From assembly GCA_035315345.1 (NCBI GenBank), contig DATFYA010000189.1, positions 1 to 64,000 on the forward strand: a stretch of 64,000 nt of DNA, given 5' to 3'. Below are positions 26,662 to 35,500 of the stretch, one piece after another. Each line of letters begins with the position of its first letter. Within the stretch, counting starts at the first letter, position 1. The notes beneath the pieces were generated by a model. It was not told the origin of the DNA, ran no database searches, and saw only the letters and a program-made list of their open reading frames with translations. The position numbers and the translations under genes are program-made. Source of the DNA: Candidatus Methylomirabilota bacterium. GTDB taxonomy: Bacteria; Methylomirabilota; Methylomirabilia; Rokubacteriales; CSP1-6.

Positions 26662-28527
26662 GTGATGCCGATGCCGCCGGCCGCCCGGAATGTCGTGCGC
26701 GCCTTGCTGATCGGGATCGCGGTGAGCGTGGCGGTGACCGGCCTCTCCCGGGTGGGCGTGCTGGCGGGCTGGGAGACCCGCGCGGTCGACGCGTTCCTCT
26801 TCCTGCGCGATCCGGTGCGCGCGCCCGGCATCGTGGTGGTGGCCCTCGACGAGGACGCCTTCCGCAGCGTCGGGGAGCGCCAGCCCATCTCCCGCCGGTA
26901 CCTGGCCGACCTGTGCGACATGCTGCTGCGGAGCGGCGCGCGCGTGGTGGGCCTCGATATCACGCTGAAGGTGCCCGCCGAGGGTGACGAGGCGCTGGTG
27001 GCGGTGGCCCAGCGCTGGAACCGGGACGGGCGCCGTCCGCTGGTGTTCGCCGCGATCGCGACGCCGGTCCCCGCGGCCGCCTATCGGCTGGATCCGCTCT
27101 TCTCGGCCGATCTGCCCGGGCTCGTCGGCTTCTCGAACGGGCTCATCGGCTCGGACGGCATCATCCGTCGCATGGCGCCGACGCTGCCGACCGACGGGGA
27201 TCGGTCGCTGCCCGCGCTCTCCCTGGCCGTGATGGCCTCGCTGGCCGGCTACACCGAACAGACGCTGGCCGCCGCGCTCGCCACGGAGGGCGGCTCGCTC
27301 GACCTCCCGGTGCGTGACCGGCACGGAGCCTTCGGCGAGGCCGAGCCGCTCGACGTGGGCACGCTGCGCGAGTCCACCTGGCGCATCGATTTCACGGGAC
27401 CACCCGGCACCCTGACCACGTTTCCCAGTGGGCCCATCGTGGAGGCGGCCCGGCGCGCGGTCGAGCCCGCGGCCGACAATCCGTTTCGCGGCCGCGTGGT
27501 GCTGGTCGGTGCGACCTTCGCGGAGAGCCGCGACGCCCACGCCACTCCGGTGGGCGCGATGTCGGGCGTGGAGATCCACGCCAACATGGTCCACACCCTG
27601 CTGACCCGCCGGGCCTTCCTGCCGCCGCCCTGGCCGGTGAACCTGGCCGTGCTCATCGCGGCGTGCGTGCTCGTCGCCCTGCTCTCGCTCTGGCTCCGCG
27701 CGGGACTGGTGGCGCTGGTCGCGATCCTGTTCGTCATCTGCGTCACCGTGTGGAGCTACGAGGCCTACACGCGCGGCGGATACTGGCTCGACTTCCTGGC
27801 CCCGGTGCTCGGAATGTTCCTCTACCTCGAGGGCTCGCGTCTCTTCGCTCGCCGCCGGCTGCGGCGCGCCTTCGGCCAGTACGTGGGTCCCGAGGTGATG
27901 GACCGCGTGCTCCATCAGGACGCGGCGCTCGACGGGGACGTGCGCGTGGTGTCGGTCCTGTTCTCGGACCTGCGCGGCTTCACGACGGTGGCCGAGCGGC
28001 TGTCGCCCGAGCGCATCTCCGAGACGATGAACGAATACTTCACGGCCATGATCGACGTGATCCTGGCGCGCCACGGCATCGTGCAGGACTTCGTGGGAGA
28101 CGCCATTCTCGCCGTCTTCGGGGCTCCGCTGGCCGATCCCGACCATGCCGGGAACGCGGTCACCGCGGCCCGCGAGATGCACGCGGCGCTGGAGCGGCTG
28201 AATTCGGCCTGGGTGGCGGCCGGCCGACCGGCCCTGACGATGGGGATCGCCATCAACACCGGCCAGGTGTTCGCGGGCAACGTGGGCTCTCCACGAAAGA
28301 AGAAGTACGCGGTGATCGGGGATACAGTGAACACCGTGACCCGGATGGAGGGGCTGAACCGGGATTTCGCCACGTCCATCCTGATCAGCCGGGCGACGTT
28401 CGAGGCGATTCGCGGGCGCGGGGCGGTCAGGCCGCGCGGGACGGTGCCGGTGAGGGGACGGGCGCAACCGGTGGAAGTGTTCGAGCTGCTGCCGGCATCG
28501 GCCGGCGCTGGAGGAGCGAATGGCTAG
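26662..28527 (+). CDS. CHASE2-domain class III adenylate/guanylate cyclase
   Basis: This 621-residue membrane protein has an N-terminal helix (~10-30), a large extracytoplasmic CHASE2 sensor (~40-325), three membrane helices (~325-395), and a cyclase domain (~430-600). The metal aspartates are Asp436 (LFSDLRGF) and Asp480 (FVGDAIL). KKKYAVIGDTVNTVTRMEGL carries the base-recognition and transition-state region, with Lys and Asp/Thr choices that favour ATP. It would make cAMP in response to an envelope signal. Its end overlaps the FecR-like gene by 8 nt, a common pairing for CHASE2 cyclases. Confidence 0.92.
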   Translation: MMPMPPAARNVVRALLIGIAVSVAVTGLSRVGVLAGWETRAVDAFLFLRDPVRAPGIVVVALDEDAFRSVGERQPISRRYLADLCDMLLRSGARVVGLDITLKVPAEGDEALVAVAQRWNRDGRRPLVFAAIATPVPAAAYRLDPLFSADLPGLVGFSNGLIGSDGIIRRMAPTLPTDGDRSLPALSLAVMASLAGYTEQTLAAALATEGGSLDLPVRDRHGAFGEAEPLDVGTLRESTWRIDFTGPPGTLTTFPSGPIVEAARRAVEPAADNPFRGRVVLVGATFAESRDAHATPVGAMSGVEIHANMVHTLLTRRAFLPPPWPVNLAVLIAACVLVALLSLWLRAGLVALVAILFVICVTVWSYEAYTRGGYWLDFLAPVLGMFLYLEGSRLFARRRLRRAFGQYVGPEVMDRVLHQDAALDGDVRVVSVLFSDLRGFTTVAERLSPERISETMNEYFTAMIDVILARHGIVQDFVGDAILAVFGAPLADPDHAGNAVTAAREMHAALERLNSAWVAAGRPALTMGIAINTGQVFAGNVGSPRKKKYAVIGDTVNTVTRMEGLNRDFATSILISRATFEAIRGRGAVRPRGTVPVRGRAQPVEVFELLPASAGAGGANG

Positions 28528-29476
28528 AGCGCTGATCGGGCTGATCGTGGCCGTGCTGGCTACCGCCCACGTGGCGACCGCTCAGGTGCGGGACGTCGGA
28601 GCCATGATCACCGAGATCAAGGCCGGCCGCGGGCGGATCGAGGTGCGCGGGCCCGGCGCGTCGGAGTGGCGGCCGGCGGGGCCGCTACTGGCGTTGAAGG
28701 TCGGCGACAGCCTGCGGGCCACCGAGGACGCCGCGGCGGTGGTGGTGCTGGCCGGCCGGCGCGGGACGGTGCAGGTGGACGCGGCCAGCTCGCCCTTCGT
28801 CGTCACGGCGGCGCCCGCCGAGTCCAAGCTGCAGAAGGCGTTCCTCCTGCTCGAGGGTGGGCTCGGGTTCCTCGGCAGCAACCCGCGCGAGACGCCGAAG
28901 CCGGTGCTGTCCACCCGGAGCACGGCGCGGCCGCCCGTCGTCCTGAGCCCGCGCACCGGCCCGGTCCTGCCGGAGAGCTTGCAGTTCGAGTGGCAGGGCT
29001 ACCAGTTCGCCCGCTACGCGATCCGCGTGACCGGACCGTCCGGCATCGTGCTGGAGCGCCCCGGATTGACCGGCGGTCGCCTGGTGTACCCGGCCGATGC
29101 GCCGGCCCTGGTGCCGGGCGCCGCCTACACGGTCGAGCTGTACTCGGGCCAGACCCGCGTGGACGCCGCCCGGTTCGAGGTGGCCGACGGGAAGCGCGCG
29201 GACGATCTACGGCGCGACCTCCGCGACGTCGATCAGGCGCTGGGCCCGAGCGTGCCGGCCAGCTCGCGCGCGGTGGTGGAGGCGGGGTTCCTGGCCAGTC
29301 GCGGCTTCCTGCACGACGCCCGCGCGGTCGTGGTGACGGCGCTGGCGGCCGATTCGGATCAGGCGAGTCTCCATGCGCTGCTCGGCGATCTGTACGCGCG
29401 GACGGGGCTGCAGCGGGAGGCGGACGAGGCGCACGACCAGGCTCGGCTGCTCGTCACCGACCCGCCGCGGCGTTGA
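28520..29476 (+). CDS. Secreted FecR-like protein with C-terminal TPR-like region
   Basis: The 318-residue protein has a signal peptide (1-21, ATAQ). A FecR-like beta domain follows (~25-115; LALKVGDSLRATEDAAAVVVL), then an Ig-like region (~140-225; SPRTGPVLPESLQFEWQG) and a helical TPR-like end (~240-310; LHALLGDLYARTGLQREADEA). It is co-translated with the CHASE2 cyclase and may be the periplasmic partner of its sensor. This is inference from the overlap and from similar pairings elsewhere. Confidence 0.75.
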   Translation: MARALIGLIVAVLATAHVATAQVRDVGAMITEIKAGRGRIEVRGPGASEWRPAGPLLALKVGDSLRATEDAAAVVVLAGRRGTVQVDAASSPFVVTAAPAESKLQKAFLLLEGGLGFLGSNPRETPKPVLSTRSTARPPVVLSPRTGPVLPESLQFEWQGYQFARYAIRVTGPSGIVLERPGLTGGRLVYPADAPALVPGAAYTVELYSGQTRVDAARFEVADGKRADDLRRDLRDVDQALGPSVPASSRAVVEAGFLASRGFLHDARAVVVTALAADSDQASLHALLGDLYARTGLQREADEAHDQARLLVTDPPRR

Positions 29477-29485
29477 GCGCGCGGC

Positions 29486-29627
29486 GGCCAGCGGGGGAGG
29501 GCTCTCCGCGAAACACGCTGAGTCGCGTGACCGCGTGGGCTCTCGATCGGGCCACGAGATGGGAGGCTTCGCGCTTCGCCTACCCGCAGAAGACACGGTT
29601 TCGCGGAGAGCCCCTCCCCCGCTGGCC
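29486..29627. repeat. 142-bp element with 29-30-bp near-perfect terminal inverted repeats
   Basis: The left arm is 29486-29514 (starting GGCCAGCGGGGGAGGG) and the right arm is 29598-29627 (ending CCTCCCCCGCTGGCC). They are complementary throughout except for one extra G/C. The 83-nt centre has no open frame of note. It lies between the convergent fecR-like and NUDIX genes and fills most of that 254-bp gap. No target-site duplication is evident. It looks like a MITE-like element or a large bidirectional hairpin. Confidence 0.75.
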
Positions 29628-29730
29628 CCGCGATCCCCGCCGGTTGCCGTTTCCGTCGTGCAGGGTGCGCGGCGGTCACCGACGGCGGCGCGGCGCCTCG
29701 TCCTCGATAGAATCTTGAATCGTCGCGTGG

Positions 29731-30288
29731 CTATAGCTTCAGGTGGAGCTTGAGGGCGGTGGCGAGGAGGGCGAGCTTGGAGACCGATTCGGTGATGCGG
29801 TCATCGAGGGCCATGGCGACGGCTTCGCGGAAGGGCACGATGCGGCGCTCGAAGAACTCGTCGTCGTCGGAGGCCAGGGGATCGGCGACCAGCTCCTCGC
29901 CGATGAAGCAGTGGGCGGTCTCGTCGAGGTAGGCCGCCGACGGCAGGAAGCGAGTGAGGAACGTGAGGCGCCCGGCCCGGTAGCCGCCCTCCTCGCGCAG
30001 CTCGCGCTGGGCGGCCGCCTCCGGTGTCTCCCCGGGCAATCCGCCGCCGCCAGGCAGCTCCCAGGAATCGGTGCGGGCCAGGTGACGGAACTGCCGCACG
30101 AGGAGCACGCGCTCGGCGTCCACGAAGGGGACCACGCCCACCGTGAGACCGACGTGCAGGATCGGATAGGTCTTCTCGACGCCGGTGGGCAGCCGCCAGA
30201 CGTCGTCGCGAAGGGTGAGCTTGCCGAGACGCTCGCGCGGGGTCGAGCGCAGGAATCGCCAGCCGGTGATCGAGTCGTCGGGGGCCAC
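29731..30288 (-). CDS. NUDIX hydrolase (ADP-ribose pyrophosphatase-like)
   Basis: The 185-residue protein carries the Nudix box G-x5-E-x7-REL-x-EEGG (GGLPGETPEAAAQRELREEGG, ~81-101), preceded by SWELPGGG. The arrangement RQFRHLARTDSWELPGG resembles ADP-ribose pyrophosphatases and related nucleotide-sugar hydrolases. It hydrolyses a nucleoside diphosphate linked to another group; the actual substrate is not determined. GTG start at 30288. It is divergent from the small gene at 30327. Confidence 0.88.
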   Translation of the reverse strand: MAPDDSITGWRFLRSTPRERLGKLTLRDDVWRLPTGVEKTYPILHVGLTVGVVPFVDAERVLLVRQFRHLARTDSWELPGGGGLPGETPEAAAQRELREEGGYRAGRLTFLTRFLPSAAYLDETAHCFIGEELVADPLASDDDEFFERRIVPFREAVAMALDDRITESVSKLALLATALKLHLKL

Positions 30289-30313
30289 GGGAAGCCTCGC
30301 CGCGTCAGTGTGC

Positions 30314-30319
30314 TATCGT
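30314..30319 (+). promoter_or_regulatory. Possible -10 box for a leaderless transcript starting at 30327
   Basis: TATCGT (TANNNT) ends 7 nt before the ATG of the small gene, and there is no ribosome site. No convincing -35 is seen. Confidence 0.3.
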
Positions 30320-30326
30320 AAGCCCC

Positions 30327-30563
30327 ATGACGCAAGAGCGCCCCGCCGATCGGCTGATGGAGAAGCTGCTGCGCGCCATCGAGCTGTCGCTCAAGGCCAC
30401 CGAGGCCTCACGCGAGGCGGTGCAGGAGATCCTCCGGCGCGGCGCCGAGACCGGGATCTTCTTCTCGGGCGTGCGCGCGGCCGGGAGCGCCGAGGGCTTC
30501 GACCTGACCGAGCAGGACCGGGATTTCCTGCGCTCGCTCTCCATCCGTCCCGACCCGCGCTGA
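30327..30563 (+). CDS. Small conserved-looking hypothetical protein
   Basis: The 78-residue protein has an amphipathic N-terminal half rich in helix formers (LMEKLLRAIELSLKATEASREAV) and a short C-terminal FDLTEQDRDFLRSL segment. It has no signal or membrane segment. I do not recognise a family. It is followed after 7 bp by a membrane-anchored YHS-like protein and then by HAD hydrolase and methyltransferase genes with tight junctions, so it probably begins that operon. Confidence 0.65.
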   Translation: MTQERPADRLMEKLLRAIELSLKATEASREAVQEILRRGAETGIFFSGVRAAGSAEGFDLTEQDRDFLRSLSIRPDPR

Positions 30564-30570
30564 CCGCGCC

Positions 30571-30816
30571 ATGCGCGCGCTGCTGATCCTGGCCGTCCTC
30601 CTGCTGGCCGTCGTCGTCCTCTCGCGGCTGCCCGCGCTCTTGAAGTCGAAGCTGCCGTCGGCGCCGCCGCGTCGTGACGAGCTGGTCAAGGATCCGGTCT
30701 GCCAGACCTACGTCCTGATGTCGCGCGCGGTCCGGGGCGAAGCGGAGGGCGCGCCCACCTACTTCTGCAGCCGCGAGTGCGCGGCCCGCTACCAGCGGGG
30801 CGAGCGGCGGGCGTGA
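30571..30816 (+). CDS. Small membrane-anchored YHS/TRASH-like metal-binding protein
   Basis: The 81-residue protein has an N-terminal membrane helix (~2-20), then a YHS-like domain: KDPVCQTYV (Cys ~44) and YFCSRECAARY (two Cys, ~67-71). Domains of this type bind metal ions through clustered cysteines and occur near metal transport or cytochrome functions. The role here is unknown. Its stop overlaps the GTG of the HAD gene. Confidence 0.75.
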   Translation: MRALLILAVLLLAVVVLSRLPALLKSKLPSAPPRRDELVKDPVCQTYVLMSRAVRGEAEGAPTYFCSRECAARYQRGERRA

Positions 30817-31649
30817 GGCCGGCCGCGAGCCGGGAGGTAGCCGGCTACGACCTGCTGGTCTGCGACCTCGACGGCACCTTGATCGACGGCTCGATGACGC
30901 TCGAGCCCTCGCTGGCGACCGCGTTCCGGCGGGCCGCCGAGCGTGGGCTCGCGGTCTCGATCGCTACCGGCCGCATGCCCGCTGCGGCCGATCGCTACCG
31001 GGACGAGCTGGGCATCACCGCGCCGGTCATCTACTACAACGGCGCGCTCGTCCGCGACGGCAGCGGCCGCCCCGACCTGGTCTCACTGACGCTGCCCCGC
31101 GGCGTGCTCGCCCGCGCCTGGGCGGTGTTCTCGAACGCGCCGGTGCACCCCATCTTCTATCGCGACGGGCGGCTCCACTGTGTCGAGAAGACCTTCGAGA
31201 TTCGCCGCTACTGCGACGAGGAGGGGCTGCGCGTGGAGGTGGTCGACGATCCGGCCGGGTTCCTCGAGCTGGGCGCGTTCATCAAGACGCTGCTCATCGC
31301 GCACCCGCGCGATCTCGACGTGGTCCGGGAAGAGCTGACCCCGGTGGTGGCCGAGCACGGCCGCCTGGTGCGCACCCGGCGCGACTACCTCGAGATCATC
31401 CCGGTGACCGCCTCCAAGGGCGCGGCGCTGGCGCGGCTGGCCGCTCATCTCGGCGTGTCGCTGGCGCGCGTGGTGGCGGTGGGCGACCAGGAGAACGATC
31501 TGGAGATGCTTCGCGAGGCCGGCCTCGGGGTGGCCATGCCGCACGCGCCCGAGCCGGTGCGGCACGCGGCCGACCGCGTGGCGCCGGACGCAGCCGACGG
31601 CGGCCTGCTCGCGCTGTTCGCCGAGCTGTTCCCCGGCCGCTTCGACTGA
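30813..31649 (+). CDS. HAD superfamily hydrolase, Cof type
   Basis: The 278-residue protein has motif I DLDGTLID (nucleophile Asp), motif II (SIATGR), the catalytic Lys in TASKG and motif IV VGDQENDLEML. A C2-type cap domain lies between (~85-195). Cof-type enzymes dephosphorylate sugar phosphates, nucleotides or flavin precursors. GTG 30813 is chosen because it overlaps the previous stop; a longer upstream reading is inside the YHS gene. Confidence 0.9.
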   Translation: MRPAASREVAGYDLLVCDLDGTLIDGSMTLEPSLATAFRRAAERGLAVSIATGRMPAAADRYRDELGITAPVIYYNGALVRDGSGRPDLVSLTLPRGVLARAWAVFSNAPVHPIFYRDGRLHCVEKTFEIRRYCDEEGLRVEVVDDPAGFLELGAFIKTLLIAHPRDLDVVREELTPVVAEHGRLVRTRRDYLEIIPVTASKGAALARLAAHLGVSLARVVAVGDQENDLEMLREAGLGVAMPHAPEPVRHAADRVAPDAADGGLLALFAELFPGRFD

Positions 31650-31653
31650 CGCC

Positions 31654-32478
31654 GTGCCCGCGCATCCCGATCCCTGGCGCGCCATCGACCGCCAGCCCGA
31701 TCCGGCGCGCTACGTGCGCATGATGGAGTCGCGCGGCCGGACGCCGACCCAGGCGCGCTTGCGCCGGCGCTTCCTGCGCTTCTGCGGGATCACGCGGGGA
31801 TGGCGCGTGCTCGAGGTGGGCTGCGGCAGCGGGGTGGTGACCCGCGAGGTGGCCGCGCTGGTGGGCGCGCGCGGCCGCGTCACCGGCGTGGACAAGAGCC
31901 GCGTGCTGATGGCGGCAGCGCGCCGCCGCGCGCGCGAGGCGGGGCTCGACGGCCGCATCGACTTCCGGCTGGGCGACGCCGGCGCCCTGCCCCTGCGAAG
32001 CGGCCGCTTCGATTGCGCGCTGGCGGTGACGGTGCTGCTGCACGTGGCGCGCCCCGGCGCCGTGCTGCGCGAGCTGGTGCGGGTCACCCGCGCGGGCGGG
32101 GTGGTGGGGCTCCAGGACCAGGACTTCGGCACCCAGGTGCTCGATCATCCGGATCGAGCGCTGACGCGGCTGATCTTCGACGGCGTGGCCGCGCGCATGT
32201 ATCCCGAACCCTACTCGGGCCGCACCCTGGTGCGCCGACTCGTGGCGCTGGGGCTCGAGCGCGTGCGCCTGCTCGCCGACGTCTACCAGGTGCGGAGCCT
32301 CGATCCGTTCACGCACGATCTGCTCGAGCGGCGCGCCGGCAACGCGGTGAAGTTCGGGCTGATCGGCGCGGCGCGCGCGGCCCGCTGGGTCGCGGCGATC
32401 GAGCGGGCGGACGCGGCGGGCCACTTTGTCTTCACCTTCAACTACTACGGCGCCGCCGGCCTCAAGCCCCGCCCCTAG
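31654..32478 (+). CDS. Class I SAM-dependent methyltransferase
   Basis: The 274-residue protein has motif I VLEVGCGSG (~52-60), the acidic GVDKS after beta-2, GDAGALPL, and a UbiE/Methyltransf_11-like core to residue ~155. The C-terminal part (PYSGRTLVRRL, FTFNYYGAAG) is like small-molecule methyltransferases. The substrate is unknown. GTG 31654 lies 4 bp after the HAD stop. Confidence 0.88.
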   Translation: MPAHPDPWRAIDRQPDPARYVRMMESRGRTPTQARLRRRFLRFCGITRGWRVLEVGCGSGVVTREVAALVGARGRVTGVDKSRVLMAAARRRAREAGLDGRIDFRLGDAGALPLRSGRFDCALAVTVLLHVARPGAVLRELVRVTRAGGVVGLQDQDFGTQVLDHPDRALTRLIFDGVAARMYPEPYSGRTLVRRLVALGLERVRLLADVYQVRSLDPFTHDLLERRAGNAVKFGLIGAARAARWVAAIERADAAGHFVFTFNYYGAAGLKPRP

Positions 32479-32517
32479 CCCCGGGTGCAGGAAGGAGGGA
32501 GGAAACCGGCGGGCGCT

Positions 32518-32523
32518 TATACT
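32518..32523 (+). promoter_or_regulatory. Likely -10 box for a leaderless sensor-kinase transcript
   Basis: TATACT ends 8 nt before the kinase ATG at 32532, the same box and spacing as at glmS. A GGAAGGAGGGAGG tract lies upstream of the box, too far from the ATG to serve it as a ribosome site. Confidence 0.45.
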
Positions 32524-32531
32524 GGACGGGC

Positions 32532-35500
32532 ATGAGTGCCGACGGCGTGAGGGGGCTGGAGTCGCGGCTGCACGAGACGGCGGCGCTGCTCGCGGTCGCG
32601 CGGGTGGCCAGCACCACCACCGACTTCGGCGAGGCGCTGCGCCTCATCTGCCGCGAGCTGGCCCGGCTCACCTCAGCCGAGACGGTGGCGGCCTACGTCC
32701 GGCAGAGCGAAGACGCCGAGCTGACGCCGGTCGCGGCGTATCACGTACCCAAGGCGGCGCTCGAGGGCCTGGCCAGTAGCCGCCTCACCGCCGCCGACCA
32801 GCGCGGGTTCGACGCGGTCTTCCGCAGCGGGCAGGTCATCTGGAGCGACGATCTGCCGACCGATGCGCGCTTCGCCATCGATCTCTTCCGCCGATTCCCC
32901 CACCAGTCGGGGCTGATCATCCCGCTGTTCATCGACGGGCAGGTCGCGGGCGCGTTCTACCTGGTGTGGTGGACGGCGCGCCGCCGCTTCGAGGACGCCG
33001 AGCTGGCGCCGCTGCAGGCGATCGGCGAGCAGGCCGGCGTCCTGCTGCGCAACGCGCGCCTGCACGAGGCGCTCAACACGCGGGCCACGCGCCTGCACAC
33101 GCTGGCGCGCCTCAACCAGCTCGTCTCCTCTTCGCTCGAGCCCGACGAAGTGCTCTCCGGCATCGCGGCCTCCGCGGTGGAGCTGATGCGGGTGCCCGCG
33201 GTCTCGGTGTGGGTGTTCGACGGGCTCGCGAAGCGCCTCGAAGCGCGCGCGGCGGCCGGCGGCATGACCGGGCTCCTGCGGCGGACGCTCGAGGTCGGCG
33301 AGGGCGAGGTGGGCCGGGTCGCCGCCGAGCGGACCCAGCTGGAGATCGCCGACGTGTTCGGCGACCCGCGGATCGCCGATCCCGACTGGTGGCGGCAGAG
33401 CGGGCTCAAGAGCTTCCTCGGCATCCCCATCGTCTTCCAGGACCTGCTGCTGGGCGTGCTCGTGTTCGGCGGATGGAATGCCTTCCGGTTCGCGGCCGAC
33501 GATCGCGAGCTGCTGGAGATCTTCGTCAGCCAGTCCGCGGCGGCGATCGCCAAGGCGCGCCTCTTCCAGGACATCCAGGACCGACGGCGGCTGACCGAAG
33601 ACCTCTACGCCCTGACCCAGGCGATGGACCGCACCATGGACCTGCAGGAGCGCGCGGACATCTTCACCGCGGGGGCCAGCCGCGCGCTCAACTTCGATCG
33701 GCTCAACGTCTGGCTCGCCGAGAGCGACGGGGCGACGCTCTGCCTGGTGTCGGGGAGCGACGTGCGCCCCGACGTGCCCCGTCACATCCCGCTCCAGGGC
33801 AGCGGGGGCTTCGAGGTCGTGTGGCGTTCCGGGATCACCCTGATGGTGAGCAGCGACGAGCAGCTCGCGCAGATGCCGCCCTTGCCGGAGAGCCTGCACG
33901 GCCATCCGGTGCTTCGGACCCGCCGGTTCGCCCTGGTGCCGCTGCTGTTTCAGGGGCGGCCGATCGGGGTGGTCAGCGCCGACAACAAGCCGAGCCGCCG
34001 CCCCCTGACCCGCCGCGGCGTCGCGCACCTCGAGCTCTTCTGCCAGCAGCTCGCCACCTCGGTGAACAACGCGCGCCTCTACGGGGAGACGCGTCAGCGC
34101 GAGCGCGACGCCACCATCCTGCTCGACGTGACCCGCAAGCTCTCGTCGACTCTCGAGCTCGACGAGGTGATCGACCTGATCTCCGACGGCACCATCCAGG
34201 CCCTCGGCTGCGCGGCGGCCGGCTTCTATCGCTGGGATCCCGCGCGCGGTGGGCTGGTATTCGTGCGCGGCCGCAACCATCCGATGGACTTCGCGCGGCC
34301 CCTGTTGCTCCGGCCGGGCGAGGGCGTCACCGGGCGCGCCTACTCCGAGCGGCGTCCCGCGTGGTGCAACGATCGCCTGACCGATTCGTCGATGGTGTAC
34401 TCGGAGGGCAACGCGGCCGCGATGGCGCGGTCCGACGCGCCCCGCGCCTATCTGGCCGTGCCCATCCTGATCCGCGACGAGGTGTTCGGGGTGCTCGGCG
34501 GGTCGTACTTCGTGCCCCACGTGTTCACCGAGCGCGAGGTGAACCTGCTCGCCAACCTGGCCGCGCAGGGCGCGGTGGCCATCGAGAACGCGCGCCTGTA
34601 CTCGGCCACGCGGCAGAACCTGGCCGGCGCCGCGCTGCTCAACGCGGCGGCGCGCACGCTTCACCGCACGCTCGACGTCCGCCGGCTCTTGCCCGACGCG
34701 GCCGGCACCCTCGCCCAGACTTTCGGGGCGCGCCGCTCCGGTCTCGTGCTGTTCGAGGAGCGCGGCGGCGACGTCATCTCGTCGGGAGACTGGAGCCACG
34801 AGGCGGTGCGGGCCCTCGCCGAGCCACTGCGGCGGCGCGAGGCACCGCTGCTGGTTCCGGACGCGTCGGCCCGGCCGGACCTGGTCGCCTCCGGGGCCCT
34901 GGATTCGGCCGAGGGGCTCGCCGCCTTCCCGGTGCGCGGCCGGAGCCGGGTCCTGGGCGGGCTGCTGCTGGTGTTCACCGCGCCGCGCGAGCTGACCGAG
35001 GCGGAGACGCGGCTCGTCGCCGCGTACGCCGACCAGCTCGCGATGGCCCTGGACAACGCGAGCCTCTTCGAGGAGGCCGAGAACCGGAAGACGCGGCTCG
35101 AGCAGGTGTTCGCGTCGACGTCGGAGGGCTTCCTGGTGCTCGACCTCGAGCGCCGCGTGGTGGCCCTGAACCGCCAGGGCGGTGATCTCCTCGGGGTGAA
35201 TCCCCTCGAGGTGATCGGCCGCGGCCTCTCCTCGCTGATGGAGACGATCGAGGGATCCGTCGAGTGGACGGCCGCCGCCGGCCAGGCCTTCGTCGCGGCC
35301 ATCGGCCGTCCCGAGCAGACCGCCGACGGAGATCTCGAGGTGCGCCGCCCGGAGCGGCGGACGCTGCGCTGGCTGGCCATGCCGACCCGGGACCTGCTGG
35401 GGGCGGTGGTGGGGGCCACCGTCACGATCCGGGACGTCACGCGCGAGCGCGAGATCGACCGGATGAAGACCGAGTTCGTCTCCACCGTCTCCCACGAGCT

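Noticed and set aside
29515-29597. A transposase or ORF inside the inverted-repeat element
   Set aside because: The 83-nt centre is far too short, and flanking sequence shows no transposase gene.
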